Shown here piece after piece: positions 18,438 through 27,447 of a DNA stretch of 62,006 bases. The DNA comes from an uncultured bacterium. GTDB lineage: Bacteria; Vulcanimicrobiota; CADAWZ01. The notes beneath the pieces were generated by a model that was not told where the DNA came from, ran no database searches, and saw only the letters and a program-made list of their open reading frames with translations. Every line of letters starts with the position of its first letter. Positions within the stretch are counted from its first letter, which is position 1. Where the stretch lies: assembly GCA_902790465.1 (NCBI GenBank), contig CADASF010000037.1, positions 1 to 62,006 of the forward strand, given 5' to 3'. The position numbers were made by a program, and so were the translations under genes.

Positions 18438-19025
18438 TCACCTTCCTGTTATTTTATCTATTATTCCATATTTAATAGCATCTTCAGATGTTATCTTTTT
18501 TGCATTAAAAAGCTCTTTCAATATTGGCTTTCCCTTCTCTTTTGTGATTTCTTTAAATATAATTTCTATTTCATTTTTTGTTTGGATTATGGCTTTGCCT
18601 GCTTCGATCAGTCCCTCATCTGTCTTTGTTTTTTCATTTTCTTTAACCCAAAGAGGACTAAATGTCGTTATCTCTGAATATGGAAGTGCTGTTCTCTCTG
18701 TTCCAATGGCCAATAATAGCATTGCCCCATTTCCTGCTTGTTCAAGACATATTGTTTTTATTTTTAGTTTGCTTGATTTTATTTTGTCAATAATACTCAA
18801 AAAAGCCTGTGTAGATCCACCTGGTGAATTTATGTACATGTCAGCTGTATCACCTGTTTTTTCAAGTATCTCAATGACTTCTTCTATCTGTTTTCCTATC
18901 GAATTATTTATTATTCCATCAACTAAAATTATTCTTTTGTCAATTAAATTTTTGTGCAGTTGTTGTATTCTCTTAAAAAGTTCTTCTTTTTGTGCTTTAG
19001 TTAAATTATCTGCTTGTTCAATCAT
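18438..19025 (-). CDS. Catalytically dead ClpP-like protein
   Basis: This 195-residue protein has the ClpP/crotonase fold: YINSPGGS (64-71), TICLEQAGNGAMLLLAIG (91-108), and the EDAIKYGIID end. In active ClpP the serine sits in ASMG; here the aligned residue is Asn99 (GNG). The catalytic His of HQP aligns with Phe122 (FSP), and the aspartate is also lost. It is therefore probably a non-proteolytic relative, comparable to ClpR subunits, or a specialised assembly partner. AGGA lies nine bases before the ATG. No clpX or second clpP is nearby. Confidence 0.8.
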   Translation of the reverse strand: MIEQADNLTKAQKEELFKRIQQLHKNLIDKRIILVDGIINNSIGKQIEEVIEILEKTGDTADMYINSPGGSTQAFLSIIDKIKSSKLKIKTICLEQAGNGAMLLLAIGTERTALPYSEITTFSPLWVKENEKTKTDEGLIEAGKAIIQTKNEIEIIFKEITKEKGKPILKELFNAKKITSEDAIKYGIIDKITGR

Positions 19026-19151
19026 TTTTTTTAATCCTTGTATTTTATGTTCGATAATAAATTTAATGGCTGTTGGCTAATTGAATTTTTACCAACAGCC
19101 ACTTTCCAATCAAGAAGATGGTCAATCTTTAGCCGAGTATAGATTCACTTA

Positions 19152-19847
19152 TCAATCATCATCTTCATCATTATTGTTACTTTTTTTATTGTCACTATCT
19201 TTGTCATTTGAATTTTTTATATCCAAATTAAATTCTTTTTTGAAATACTTTTCCCAATTATCTTTAAACTTCATATCTGTATAGACCCACTTAAAATTTT
19301 TGAATCTACATATAAAACTACAGATTTCACTCTCTCCATCGCCTTCTTCATTTTCACATTTTATAAAATATTCAAACTCATTATAAGCATTAAATTTTCC
19401 AGCTTTCAAAAGATTCATATAATTTACTCCCTTAGAAGTAAATACAGCATATTTATCTTCTTTTGTTGTTTTAGAAGAAGAATTATCATTTTTTGCCATA
19501 CTTACCAAACCTTCTGCCGATACTGTTTCATTTAACACTGGTTCAATCTGTGCAATAGCATTGTCAACAATAGCTCCACTAAAAAGACTGCCTGCTAAAT
19601 TTACAAAGCGATTATTTGAACTTGACATAATGTCTTTAGAAAATGTTTTTATCTCATTTTTTATAGATTTTCTCATTTTCTTAAAATTTATGTGATCGTT
19701 CAAATATTTTGTATTCCCTTCTCTCATAGCTTTTTCTAGTTTAATTACAGTCCAATAAGGTGATAAAAAATATCCAACTCCTAATAAAACAATTAGAAAA
19801 AATACTAAGGAGAATCCCCCTCCCTTGTTTTTATCATTTTTTGCCAT
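19152..19847 (-). CDS. DUF2939 membrane-anchored protein
   Basis: This 231-residue protein has one N-terminal membrane helix (FSLVFFLIVLLGVGYFL) and then PYWTVIKLEKAMREGNTKYLNDHINFKKMRKSI, the pattern of DUF2939 proteins, which are anchored with the domain outside the cytoplasm. The C-terminus is a run of Asp, Lys, Ser and Asn. Function is unknown. AAGGAGG stands just before the ATG. Confidence 0.75.
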   Translation of the reverse strand: MAKNDKNKGGGFSLVFFLIVLLGVGYFLSPYWTVIKLEKAMREGNTKYLNDHINFKKMRKSIKNEIKTFSKDIMSSSNNRFVNLAGSLFSGAIVDNAIAQIEPVLNETVSAEGLVSMAKNDNSSSKTTKEDKYAVFTSKGVNYMNLLKAGKFNAYNEFEYFIKCENEEGDGESEICSFICRFKNFKWVYTDMKFKDNWEKYFKKEFNLDIKNSNDKDSDNKKSNNNDEDDD

Positions 19848-19900
19848 TTTTTTACCTCCTTATAACTTATCTACTATATAAAAACTGACAAATATTCAAA

Positions 19901-19935
19901 AAAAAATCTCTGAACAAATTTATTCAGAGATTTTT
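19901..19935 (-). terminator. Terminator of tRNA-Pro
   Basis: AAAAATCTCTGAA pairs with TTCAGAGATTTTT on the minus strand immediately after the tRNA and is followed by T residues. Confidence 0.9.
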
Positions 19936-19939
19936 GTTA

Positions 19940-20015
19940 TCGGAGTGAGAAGATTCGAACTTCCGACCCCTAGCCCCCCATGCTAGTGCTCTAAACCAAG
20001 CTGAGCTACACCCCG
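19940..20015 (-). tRNA. tRNA-Pro (anticodon GGG)
   Basis: The minus strand folds as a full cloverleaf: acceptor CGGGGTG/CACTCCG, D-arm with AGCTCAGCTTGG, anticodon stem CTAGC/GCTAG around the loop ATGGGGG (anticodon GGG), and T-arm with GTTCGAATC. CCA is not encoded. Confidence 0.95.
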
Positions 20016-20078
20016 TTTACATTTTCGTATTATAACAAATATAAATAAAAATTGCAATAGTTTTTTATAATATTATTT

Positions 20079-20681
20079 TTAAATTTCTCTTCTTCCAATT
20101 ATAGCTCTTGATATTGTTATATCATCTGCATATTCAAGGTTATATCCAACAGGCAATCCATAAGCTATTCTTGTCATTTTTATTTTATATTTAGACATAA
20201 TCTTAGCAAGATAAAGTGCTGTTGTTTCACCATTTACATTTGGATTTGTCGCAATTATCAACTCTTGTACTTTTTCGTTTTCAATCCTGTCTTCAAGTGA
20301 TTTTATATTTAGATTTTCAGGACCAATCCCGTCTGAAGGTGAAATTAACCCACCTAATATGTGATATTTTCCTTTATATGCATGAGATTTTTCTATTGCA
20401 ATTAAATCTCTGAAATCTCCAACAACACAGATAATATCATTTATTCTTGATTTGTCGGAACAAATTTTACAAATTTTTGATTCGGAAAAATTTCCACATA
20501 TACTGCATTTAAAAAGTTTTTCTTTAATGCCGATTAGGGCATGGCAAAGTTTATCTATGTCTTTTTTGTCTGTATTTGCAAAATGAAATGCAAGTCTTTG
20601 AGCTGATTTTGGACCTACTGAAGGAAGTTTCATCAATTCAATGATTAAATCTTCTAAAGGTTCAGCAATTTTTTCTATCAT
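20079..20681 (-). CDS. recR: Recombination mediator RecR
   Basis: This 200-residue protein has the helix-hairpin-helix LPSVGPKSAQRLAFH near residue 20, a four-cysteine zinc motif (CSICGNFSESKICKIC) and a Toprim domain starting IICVVGDFRDLIAIEKS, ending ARGLPVG-like (RIAYGLPVGYNLEYAD). RecR loads RecA at gapped DNA with RecF/RecO. It follows ybaB in the conserved dnaX-ybaB-recR operon. Confidence 0.97.
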   Translation of the reverse strand: MIEKIAEPLEDLIIELMKLPSVGPKSAQRLAFHFANTDKKDIDKLCHALIGIKEKLFKCSICGNFSESKICKICSDKSRINDIICVVGDFRDLIAIEKSHAYKGKYHILGGLISPSDGIGPENLNIKSLEDRIENEKVQELIIATNPNVNGETTALYLAKIMSKYKIKMTRIAYGLPVGYNLEYADDITISRAIIGRREI

Positions 20682-20691
20682 TTCCTATTCC

Positions 20692-21069
20692 TTAAAAAAG
20701 ACCTGGAATTTTAAGTCCGCCAGTTAATTTACTCATTGATTCCATTCCCAATTCTTGGGATTTTGCAATAGCATCTTTAAATGCTACTGTCAAAAGGTCT
20801 TCAAGCATGTCAACTTCTTCTGGATTTACGATTGAAGGATCTATTTTTATGCTTATTAATTCCTGTCTTCCATTCATTTCTACTTTTACAAGATCTCCAC
20901 CAGATGTGCCTTCAACTGTTTTTGAACCCAAATCCTCTTGGATCATCTCCTGCATTTTCATTATGTTGCCCATCTGTGAACTCATATTGGGCATTCCCAT
21001 ATTTCCCATTCCAGCCCCGCCTATTGGAGCTTTTTGTTTTTGTATTTGTCTTCTAAATTGTCTTGACAT
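20692..21069 (-). CDS. ybaB: YbaB/EbfC nucleoid-associated protein
   Basis: This protein of about 125 residues begins MSRQFRRQIQKQ and has a Gly/Met-rich N-terminus, then the YbaB core (VEGTSGGDLVKVEMNGRQELISIKIDP). Members form DNA-binding dimers. The ATG at 21069 is preceded by AAGGA at seven bases; a GTG six codons earlier has no site. The GGAGMGNMGMPNMSSQMG stretch is an unusual low-complexity insert between the N-terminal helix and the core. Confidence 0.92.
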   Translation of the reverse strand: MSRQFRRQIQKQKAPIGGAGMGNMGMPNMSSQMGNIMKMQEMIQEDLGSKTVEGTSGGDLVKVEMNGRQELISIKIDPSIVNPEEVDMLEDLLTVAFKDAIAKSQELGMESMSKLTGGLKIPGLF

Positions 21070-21128
21070 AATCTTATCCTTCCCCACCCTTTACTTTACA
21101 TACAAGGGCATTTTTTAAAATATTATTG

Positions 21129-22832
21129 TTATATAACTCTACCATTAAATATCTCTAAAGCCTTTTTTACAATTTCTCTGTGTTCGACAATAAACATATC
21201 TTCTTTAGGTTTATTTTCTTCCTGTTTTACTTCTTTTTTCTCAGATTTTATATCTTTTACTTCTTTAACATCTTGAACATTGAATCCAACAGTTATTTTA
21301 GCATCTATATTAGTTATCTTTTTGATAATATCTTTTATGAACTGAATATTTTTTTCAATCTGTGTCTTATGAAATTCATACCCATTTTTCAAAACAAATT
21401 TTATTTCATCTGAATTTACAAAAATAGGTTTTACATTTGTATCAGCAAGTATGGCATGAAGAGGAATTTTTTCAGCTCTTATTGCCACCATTATTTTTTT
21501 CCATTCCTGTTTTAAATCGACATTTTCCCCACAAGGACTTAAATTTAAAACTTCATCTTGTGTTTGAGTTGTAATCGATTCTCTTTTTGTTTCTTCAGAT
21601 TTTACCTGATTTTCAAATGGAACATCAACTTTTCTATTTTCAACAGAATATATATTAGAAGAAGGCAAAGACCTATTTGATGAAAGAGCAATTTCAAGTG
21701 CTTTCACTCTTGAAGCAAGAGATTCTAAAGAATCTGTTTCGATATTTGAAGCTATTTTTATTATAGCTATTTCAAATAAAGCTCTTCTACAAGGATTATC
21801 TTTTATATCTATTATCAAATTGGATATTATTTTTATTGTTCTGATTATTTTTTCTTCACTATAATGTTCTGCTATTTTTTGATATTGTTCAAAAATGTCA
21901 TCAGGCAAATCCAAAACACTATTTGCATCTTTTATTACTTTTGTAAGCAAAATTTTTCTGTAATGTTCTGTTAAATCTTTTGATAAACGTAATATATCTT
22001 TTCCTTCAGATATCAATTTATCTATTAACTTCATTAATTCTTGTACTTTTCCATTTTTGGCAAGTTCACTTATTGAAAATAACATTTCAGAATCTGATAT
22101 TCCCAATAAATCTGAAATATTAGAAGCTGTTATTTTTCCATCTGAAAAAGATATTGCCTGTTCAAGCAAGACCAAAGCATCTCTCAATGCTCCTGAAGAT
22201 ACTGAAGCTATTATACTCAGTGCACTGTCAGAAACTGCAAAATTTTCCTTATCACATATATATCTCAACCTATTTACTATCTCAGAATGGGTTATTCTGT
22301 GAAAATCAAATCTCTGACATCTTGAAATTATTGTTGGAGGAATATCTTCAGCATTTGTTGTTGCCAAAATGAAAACAACATGGCTTGGTGGTTCTTCCAA
22401 TGTTTTTAAAAGAGCATTGAAAGATGAATTACTCAACTTATGAACTTCATCTATTATGTAGATTTTATATTTTCCCTCAGAAGGAGCAAAATTTACCTTG
22501 TTGATTATATATTCTCTAACCATTTCAACAGATGTATGTGAAGCTGCATCTATTTCCGTTACATCCATTGAAGAGCCTTTTGTTATATTTATACAACAAG
22601 AACATTTATTACAAGGTTTATCTTCTGATTCGCTGAGACAATTTAGTGATTTTGCAAAAATACGAGCCATACTCGTCTTTCCAGTTCCTCTTGGTCCCGA
22701 GAATAGATAAGCATGTGCAAGTAATTTTGGATTTTTGATCACATTTGTAAGGGTTTTTGTTATATGTCCTTGGCTGACAATATCGCTAAATGTCTGAGAA
22801 CGCCATTTTCTGTAAAGTGATATATTTTCCAT
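21129..22832 (-). CDS. dnaX: DNA polymerase III subunit gamma/tau
   Basis: This 567-residue clamp-loader ATPase has Walker A GPRGTGKTS (46-54), a zinc module (Cys65, 74, 77, 80), the DEVHKLS Walker B, and the ATTNAEDIPPTIISRCQRFDFHRI sensor region. A variable C-terminal half carries a Lys/Glu-rich linker, as in tau-type proteins. It loads the beta clamp and couples the polymerases. It heads dnaX-ybaB-recR. Confidence 0.96.
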   Translation of the reverse strand: MENISLYRKWRSQTFSDIVSQGHITKTLTNVIKNPKLLAHAYLFSGPRGTGKTSMARIFAKSLNCLSESEDKPCNKCSCCINITKGSSMDVTEIDAASHTSVEMVREYIINKVNFAPSEGKYKIYIIDEVHKLSNSSFNALLKTLEEPPSHVVFILATTNAEDIPPTIISRCQRFDFHRITHSEIVNRLRYICDKENFAVSDSALSIIASVSSGALRDALVLLEQAISFSDGKITASNISDLLGISDSEMLFSISELAKNGKVQELMKLIDKLISEGKDILRLSKDLTEHYRKILLTKVIKDANSVLDLPDDIFEQYQKIAEHYSEEKIIRTIKIISNLIIDIKDNPCRRALFEIAIIKIASNIETDSLESLASRVKALEIALSSNRSLPSSNIYSVENRKVDVPFENQVKSEETKRESITTQTQDEVLNLSPCGENVDLKQEWKKIMVAIRAEKIPLHAILADTNVKPIFVNSDEIKFVLKNGYEFHKTQIEKNIQFIKDIIKKITNIDAKITVGFNVQDVKEVKDIKSEKKEVKQEENKPKEDMFIVEHREIVKKALEIFNGRVI

Positions 22833-22964
22833 AGTTATTTCAATTTATAACATTTTTTGTGATTAATATATATATTTTTTTTATTGTGAAATTTTCCTGT
22901 ATATCTTGTTTTTCCTATTTTATGCAATATTATAAAAAATATTTTTACTACTATTAAAAAATGT

Positions 22965-23007
22965 CTTGATTTTTATTAAATCTTTTGTTATTATATAATG
23001 ACTGTAA
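22965..23007 (+). promoter_or_regulatory. Palindrome plus -10 element upstream of yceD, copy A
   Basis: CTTGATTTTTATTAAATC, then TTTTGTTATTATATAATGAC. A degenerate inverted repeat (GATTT/AAATC) is followed by a TATAAT-type -10. It is repeated 70 bp downstream almost unchanged. Confidence 0.5.
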
Positions 23008-23034
23008 AAAAAGAAAACATTTATTATTTAAAGA

Positions 23035-23077
23035 CTTGATTTTTATAAAATCATTTGTTATTATATAATGACTGTAA
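23035..23077 (+). promoter_or_regulatory. Palindrome plus -10 element upstream of yceD, copy B
   Basis: The same 43-base element, now with a perfect TGATTTT-TAT-AAAATCA inverted repeat before TTATTATATAATGAC. It is 25 bases from the yceD start. A regulator of the yceD-rpmF-fab genes could bind here; which one is unknown. Confidence 0.5.
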
Positions 23078-23101
23078 GATTTATATATTAAAAAAAATTC
23101 A

Positions 23102-23572
23102 ATGATTGAAGATATTAAAGAATTAAAAAAGCAAATAGGTTTAAAAAAAGAAATTCATCTTTCGGGAAATATTGGAACAGAAACAGATGATGGATATATA
23201 AATGTATTTGTTGAATCCGATCTTGAACTGACAAATACAGGAAGATGTATCCTTGTAATAGGGAAAATAAAAGGTCAAACAGATTCAGTTTGTGTGAGAT
23301 GTTTAAATGAATTCAAATTGAATGTTGAATGTGATATAAATGAACATTTCTACCAAGAAGAAGATGTTTCTAACAGAACAATACAACCTTCCAAAGATGA
23401 AGACTATTTTTTATATAAAGGGACAAAAATCGACTTAACTGAAGCCCTTAGACAGAATATTTTAATGGCAATTCCTTTAAAAACAATATGCAAGCCAGAC
23501 TGCAAAGGTATTTGCATGTCATGTGGTTGTGATAGGAATACCCAAGAATGTTCTTGCGGAGAATCTGATTAA
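23102..23572 (+). CDS. yceD: YceD/DUF177 family protein
   Basis: This 156-residue protein has the DUF177 pattern: CVRCLNEF mid-protein, DLTEALRQNILMAIPLKTICKPDCKGIC, and Cys-rich C-terminus (CMSCGCDRNTQECSCGE). YceD genes almost always precede rpmF, as here. In plants and bacteria the family is linked to 23S rRNA processing or ribosome assembly. The C-terminal cysteines could bind metal. Confidence 0.93.
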   Translation: MIEDIKELKKQIGLKKEIHLSGNIGTETDDGYINVFVESDLELTNTGRCILVIGKIKGQTDSVCVRCLNEFKLNVECDINEHFYQEEDVSNRTIQPSKDEDYFLYKGTKIDLTEALRQNILMAIPLKTICKPDCKGICMSCGCDRNTQECSCGESD

Positions 23573-23610
23573 GTTTTTAGAAAAAATTCAGAAAAGAGGA
23601 TATATTTAAA

Positions 23611-23802
23611 ATGGCAAATCCCAAATATAAAACATCACATTCTAAAACAAGAAGAAGAAGAGCAAATATTCATTTAACAATGCCTTCACTTACAACATGT
23701 CCAAATTGTAAAGCTCCTATGCTTACACATCACATCTGCCCCTCTTGTGGAAAATATAGAGGCAAAACTATTCTAAAATCAGAAGAACCACAGGAAAATT
23801 AA
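23611..23802 (+). CDS. rpmF: 50S ribosomal protein L32 (zinc form)
   Basis: This 63-residue protein begins MANPKYKTSHSKTRRRRAN and has a four-cysteine zinc ribbon, CPNCKAP and CPSCGKYRG, marking the zinc-binding C+ form of L32. It follows yceD. plsX, often next, is absent here. Confidence 0.96.
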   Translation: MANPKYKTSHSKTRRRRANIHLTMPSLTTCPNCKAPMLTHHICPSCGKYRGKTILKSEEPQEN

Positions 23803-23822
23803 TAAATTTTTGTACTAATTAG

Positions 23823-23872
23823 AATTCTATGTGCATTTCCCAATATGGAATAATGTCATAGAATTTATTTTT
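23823..23872 (+). terminator. Hairpin between rpmF and fabH
   Basis: AATTCTATG pairs with CATAGAATT around an inner imperfect ATTTCC/GGAAT stem and is followed by TATTTTTATC. It may end or attenuate yceD-rpmF transcription before fabH. Confidence 0.6.
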
Positions 23873-23909
23873 ATCTAAGAGTAAATTTAAAAAAAGGTAA
23901 AAAATATAG

Positions 23910-24911
23910 ATGTTTAAAGGAAGAGCAGTTGAAATTGCTGGGATAGGTGCTTATGCTCCTGAAAAAGTTCTCAGTAATTTTGATTTAGAAAAAATAGTAG
24001 AAACAAATGACGAGTGGATAACCACTAGAACAGGCATAAAAGAGCGTAGAATAGCATCTGAGGACATGGCTACATCAGACATGATGACAAAAGCTGCCGA
24101 AGTTGCTATAAAAAGAGCTAATATCGATATTTCCCAAATACAACTAATCATAGGTTGTACAGTGACACCTGATATGATGTTTCCATCATCAGCAGCACTT
24201 GTTGGCAAAAATTTAGGAATTAAAAATGCAGGTGCTTTTGATATAGAAGCAGCATGCTCTGGTTTTTTATATGGTCTTTCAATAGGAAGTCAATTTATAG
24301 CATCTGGAACAATGGATACAATTCTTGTTGTTGCAGGTGAAAAATTATCAAGCATTGTAAATTGGGAAGACCGCTCAACTTGTGTACTATTTGGTGATGG
24401 GGCTGGTGCAGCTATTCTCCGTCCTGGAAAAGAAGGTCATGGAATATTAAATTTCCACATGGAAGCTGATGGAAATTTTGGAGAAGCTCTAAAAATGCCA
24501 GCAGGCGGATCGGCCATGCCTGCTTCAGAAAAGACAGTAGCAGAAAAACTACATTCAGTAAAAATGGATGGAAGGGAAGTTTTTAGACAAGCTGTTACAA
24601 AAATGCCAGAATCTGCATTGATTTCTATAAATGAAATTGGAATGAAGGTAGAGGACATAGATTGGTTTATCCCACATCAGGCAAATATAAGAATCATAGA
24701 TTCTGCAGCAAAGAAATTAGGAATCCCAAAAGAGAAAACAATAGTAAATCTTCAAAAATATGGAAACACTTCAAGTGCTTCCTTGCCACTTGCTCTAAAT
24801 GAAGCTATAGAAGATGGAACAATAAAAGATGGAGATACAATACTTCTAACAGCAATAGGTGGAGGACTTGCTTGGGGTTCAATGATATTGAAATGGGGAC
24901 ATAAAGAATAA
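23910..24911 (+). CDS. fabH: 3-oxoacyl-ACP synthase III (FabH)
   Basis: This 333-residue enzyme has the Cys-His-Asn triad: Cys116 in AACSGF, His256 in PHQANIR, Asn286 in YGNTSSAS. It condenses acetyl-CoA with malonyl-ACP to start fatty-acid synthesis. It is followed one base later by fabD. Confidence 0.97.
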   Translation: MFKGRAVEIAGIGAYAPEKVLSNFDLEKIVETNDEWITTRTGIKERRIASEDMATSDMMTKAAEVAIKRANIDISQIQLIIGCTVTPDMMFPSSAALVGKNLGIKNAGAFDIEAACSGFLYGLSIGSQFIASGTMDTILVVAGEKLSSIVNWEDRSTCVLFGDGAGAAILRPGKEGHGILNFHMEADGNFGEALKMPAGGSAMPASEKTVAEKLHSVKMDGREVFRQAVTKMPESALISINEIGMKVEDIDWFIPHQANIRIIDSAAKKLGIPKEKTIVNLQKYGNTSSASLPLALNEAIEDGTIKDGDTILLTAIGGGLAWGSMILKWGHKE

Positions 24912-24912
24912 T

Positions 24913-25845
24913 ATGAGAATAGCATTTGTATTTCCAGGTCAAGGAGCCCAAAAGACAGGGATGGGTTTAGACCTATATGAACATTCAGAAAATGTAAAAA
25001 AATTATATGAAAAAGCTGATCAAATTCTTGGTTTTTCACTTTCTGAAATGTGTTTCAGAGGCAGTGAAGAAGACCTAAAACAGACAATAAACACACAGCC
25101 TGCAATATATGTTATGTCTGTTGCAATAAGTCAACTTTTAAAAGAAAATGGAATCAATCCAGGTATAACAGCAGGACACAGCATAGGTGAATATGCAGCC
25201 CTAACAACTGCAGGAGTAATCTCTTTTGAAGATGGTATAAAACTTGTCAGAGAAAGAGGAAGACTTATGAACGAAGCAGGAATCAAAGCTCCTGGAACAA
25301 TGGCTGCAATCATGGGAATGAAATTTGAAGATGTAAAAAGACATTGTGAAGAAGCTGCTGAAGCTGGAATAGTTGAAGTTGCAAATTTCAATTCACCTGA
25401 GCAAATCGTCATATCTGGTGAAATAGCTGGCGTGGAAAAAGCAATGGAAATAATGAAAGCCAATGGTGCCAAAAGAGTTGTTCCATTAAAAGTAGGGGCA
25501 GCATTCCATTCAAGATTGATGAAAGATGCAGCAGAGACATTTGCAGAGCTTATAGACAAAGCTGAATTCAAAAAACCTGAAATTCCAGTTGTTTCAAATT
25601 CAAATGCAAGAATTTCAATGGATCCAGAAGAATTACGCTCTGCATTAAAAGCTCAGATGTTGGGAAGTGTTCTTTGGGTTGATTCAATAAAAGCAATGGC
25701 TAACCATGGAACAGAAATTTTCATAGAAGCTGGTCCTGGTAAAGCACTTTGTGGAATGATCAAAAAGACAGATGTTTCATTAAAAACAATGAATGTTGAG
25801 ACAATGGAAACATTGGAAAAGGTTATAAATGAATTGAAAAATTAG
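24913..25845 (+). CDS. fabD: Malonyl-CoA:ACP transacylase (FabD)
   Basis: This 310-residue enzyme has FPGQGAQ at the N-terminus, the nucleophile Ser90 in GHSIGEY, and His199 in AAFHSRLM. It transfers malonyl from CoA to ACP, supplying FabH and the elongating synthases. It is tightly packed between fabH and fabG. Confidence 0.97.
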   Translation: MRIAFVFPGQGAQKTGMGLDLYEHSENVKKLYEKADQILGFSLSEMCFRGSEEDLKQTINTQPAIYVMSVAISQLLKENGINPGITAGHSIGEYAALTTAGVISFEDGIKLVRERGRLMNEAGIKAPGTMAAIMGMKFEDVKRHCEEAAEAGIVEVANFNSPEQIVISGEIAGVEKAMEIMKANGAKRVVPLKVGAAFHSRLMKDAAETFAELIDKAEFKKPEIPVVSNSNARISMDPEELRSALKAQMLGSVLWVDSIKAMANHGTEIFIEAGPGKALCGMIKKTDVSLKTMNVETMETLEKVINELKN

Positions 25846-25866
25846 AAAATTTGGAGAGATATTATA

Positions 25867-26598
25867 ATGGAAAAAGTAGCAATAATAACAGGTGCAGGCA
25901 GAGGCATCGGAAGAGAAATTGCTCTTCGTCTTGCAAAAGATGGTTTTCACTGTGCTATAAATGATCTAAATGAAAAAGATTTGGAAGAATCAAAAGCATT
26001 AATCGAAGCATGCGGTGTAAAATGCAATACATACAAAGCAGATGTATCATCTTTTAGCGATGTAGAAGGCATGATAAAAAAGATACATGAAGATTTTGGA
26101 AGAATTGATGTACTTGTAAATAATGCAGGAATAACAAGAGACAATTTACTTCTCAGAATGAAAGAAGACGAATGGGATAAAGTAATAAGCATAAACTTAA
26201 AGAGCGTTTTCAACTGCACAAAAGCAACCTCAAAAATAATGCTCAAACAGAAAAGCGGAAGAATCATATCAATAGCTTCAGTAGTTGGAGTAATGGGAAA
26301 TGCAGGTCAGTGCAATTACGCAGCTTCAAAAGCAGGAATCATTGGTTTCACAAAATCAATAGCAAAAGAACTTGGTTCAAGAGGTATAACAGCAAATGCC
26401 ATAGCTCCTGGATTCATAAAAACAGCTATGACAGAACAGCTTTCTGATGAAGCTAAAAATAAACTATATAGCCAAATTCCTTTGGGCTATTTAGGCACAC
26501 CAGAACATATAGCTTCTTGTGTTTCATTCTTGGCAGGACCAGATTCATCATATATAACAGGTCAAGTCATACATGTCGATGGCGGAATGGTTATGTAA
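25867..26598 (+). CDS. fabG: 3-oxoacyl-ACP reductase (FabG)
   Basis: This 243-residue short-chain dehydrogenase has TGAGRGIG (8-15), NNAG (86-89), and catalytic Ser138, Tyr151 and Lys155 (YAASK). It performs the NADPH-dependent first reduction of the fatty-acid cycle. GGAG precedes the start. It is followed by a gap of about 190 bases before acpP. Confidence 0.96.
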   Translation: MEKVAIITGAGRGIGREIALRLAKDGFHCAINDLNEKDLEESKALIEACGVKCNTYKADVSSFSDVEGMIKKIHEDFGRIDVLVNNAGITRDNLLLRMKEDEWDKVISINLKSVFNCTKATSKIMLKQKSGRIISIASVVGVMGNAGQCNYAASKAGIIGFTKSIAKELGSRGITANAIAPGFIKTAMTEQLSDEAKNKLYSQIPLGYLGTPEHIASCVSFLAGPDSSYITGQVIHVDGGMVM

Positions 26599-26663
26599 AA
26601 TAATATTGTAAAAAAATTATTTTCTTAATTATGTATCAAATTAGAGGATTATTTTAATTTAAA

Positions 26664-26694
26664 TTGAAAAAGTCTATCTAAAGTTTGATATAAT
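26664..26694 (+). promoter_or_regulatory. Possible acpP promoter
   Basis: TTGAAA (26664) and TATAAT (26689) are separated by 19 bases, about 95 bases before acpP. The spacer is longer than ideal. Confidence 0.45.
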
Positions 26695-26791
26695 TAATTT
26701 TGCAAACTATTCAAAATGAAACTATATATAAAAAGTTAAATAGTAAGTAAGAATATCGGAAGTAATTACCCGGTAAATTGGAGGTAGTATA

Positions 26792-27031
26792 ATGAATAAG
26801 ATTGCTGAAAGAGTAAAAAGTCTCGTAGTAGAACAACTCGGAGTAGATGAAGACCAAGTAACACCAACAGCTTCATTTACAGATGATCTTGGTGCAGATT
26901 CTCTCGATGCAGTAGAGCTCGTAATGGCTCTCGAAACAGAATTTCACATTGAAATTCCTGATGAAGATGCTGAAAGTCTCACAAATATCGAAGAAACTGT
27001 AAAATATATACAGGAAAAAATAGAAGAGTAA
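26792..27031 (+). CDS. acpP: Acyl carrier protein
   Basis: This 79-residue acidic protein carries [18 protein letters not shown], with Ser37 the 4'-phosphopantetheine site. It is the carrier for all fatty-acid intermediates. GGAGG stands close to the ATG. Codons are more C/G-rich than in the neighbours (CTC, GTA), as expected of a highly expressed gene. Confidence 0.98.
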   Translation: MNKIAERVKSLVVEQLGVDEDQVTPTASFTDDLGADSLDAVELVMALETEFHIEIPDEDAESLTNIEETVKYIQEKIEE

Positions 27032-27039
27032 TAAAACAA

Positions 27040-27387
27040 ATGAATAATTTTGGAAGAAATACTGGTTTTTGCGAAATAATAAAAAGAGTTTTGGAGTCTG
27101 CAGGAGATCAAGCTATATCCTGTGAAGAGATAGCAACCCATGCAATTGAATTGTGGGGTAGAGGTTTTCCAGTCAATCCTTACGAAGATGTATGTCTTGT
27201 TTATGTTTTCATAAGAAATTATTTTAACACTGAAGAAATAATGGACGAAGTAGAAGATGAAGAAGGCGTAATAATGGTGGATAGATTGAACGGTTGCAGA
27301 GTTCCTCTCTCACCAACTCTTCTACCTATAGAAATCAATTCAGTTAGTGAACAAATAAAAAGAATAAAATATAAACTCTGCAAGTAA
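27040..27387 (+). CDS. Small protein with a possible HARE-HTH/winged-helix domain
   Basis: This 115-residue protein begins eight bases after acpP and so is probably in the same operon. The N-terminal 60 residues (CEIIKRVLESAGDQAISCEE, then IATHAIELWGRG) look like a winged-helix domain of the HARE-HTH kind seen in RNA polymerase delta subunit and restriction-associated proteins. An acidic linker and a short tail follow. This is a fold guess from pattern only; function is unknown. Confidence 0.55.
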   Translation: MNNFGRNTGFCEIIKRVLESAGDQAISCEEIATHAIELWGRGFPVNPYEDVCLVYVFIRNYFNTEEIMDEVEDEEGVIMVDRLNGCRVPLSPTLLPIEINSVSEQIKRIKYKLCK

Positions 27388-27447
27388 AAAATAAGCTAAT
27401 TTAGGCAATACAGCTTAAAAACAAAAACCGTTTAACGGCTGAATATT

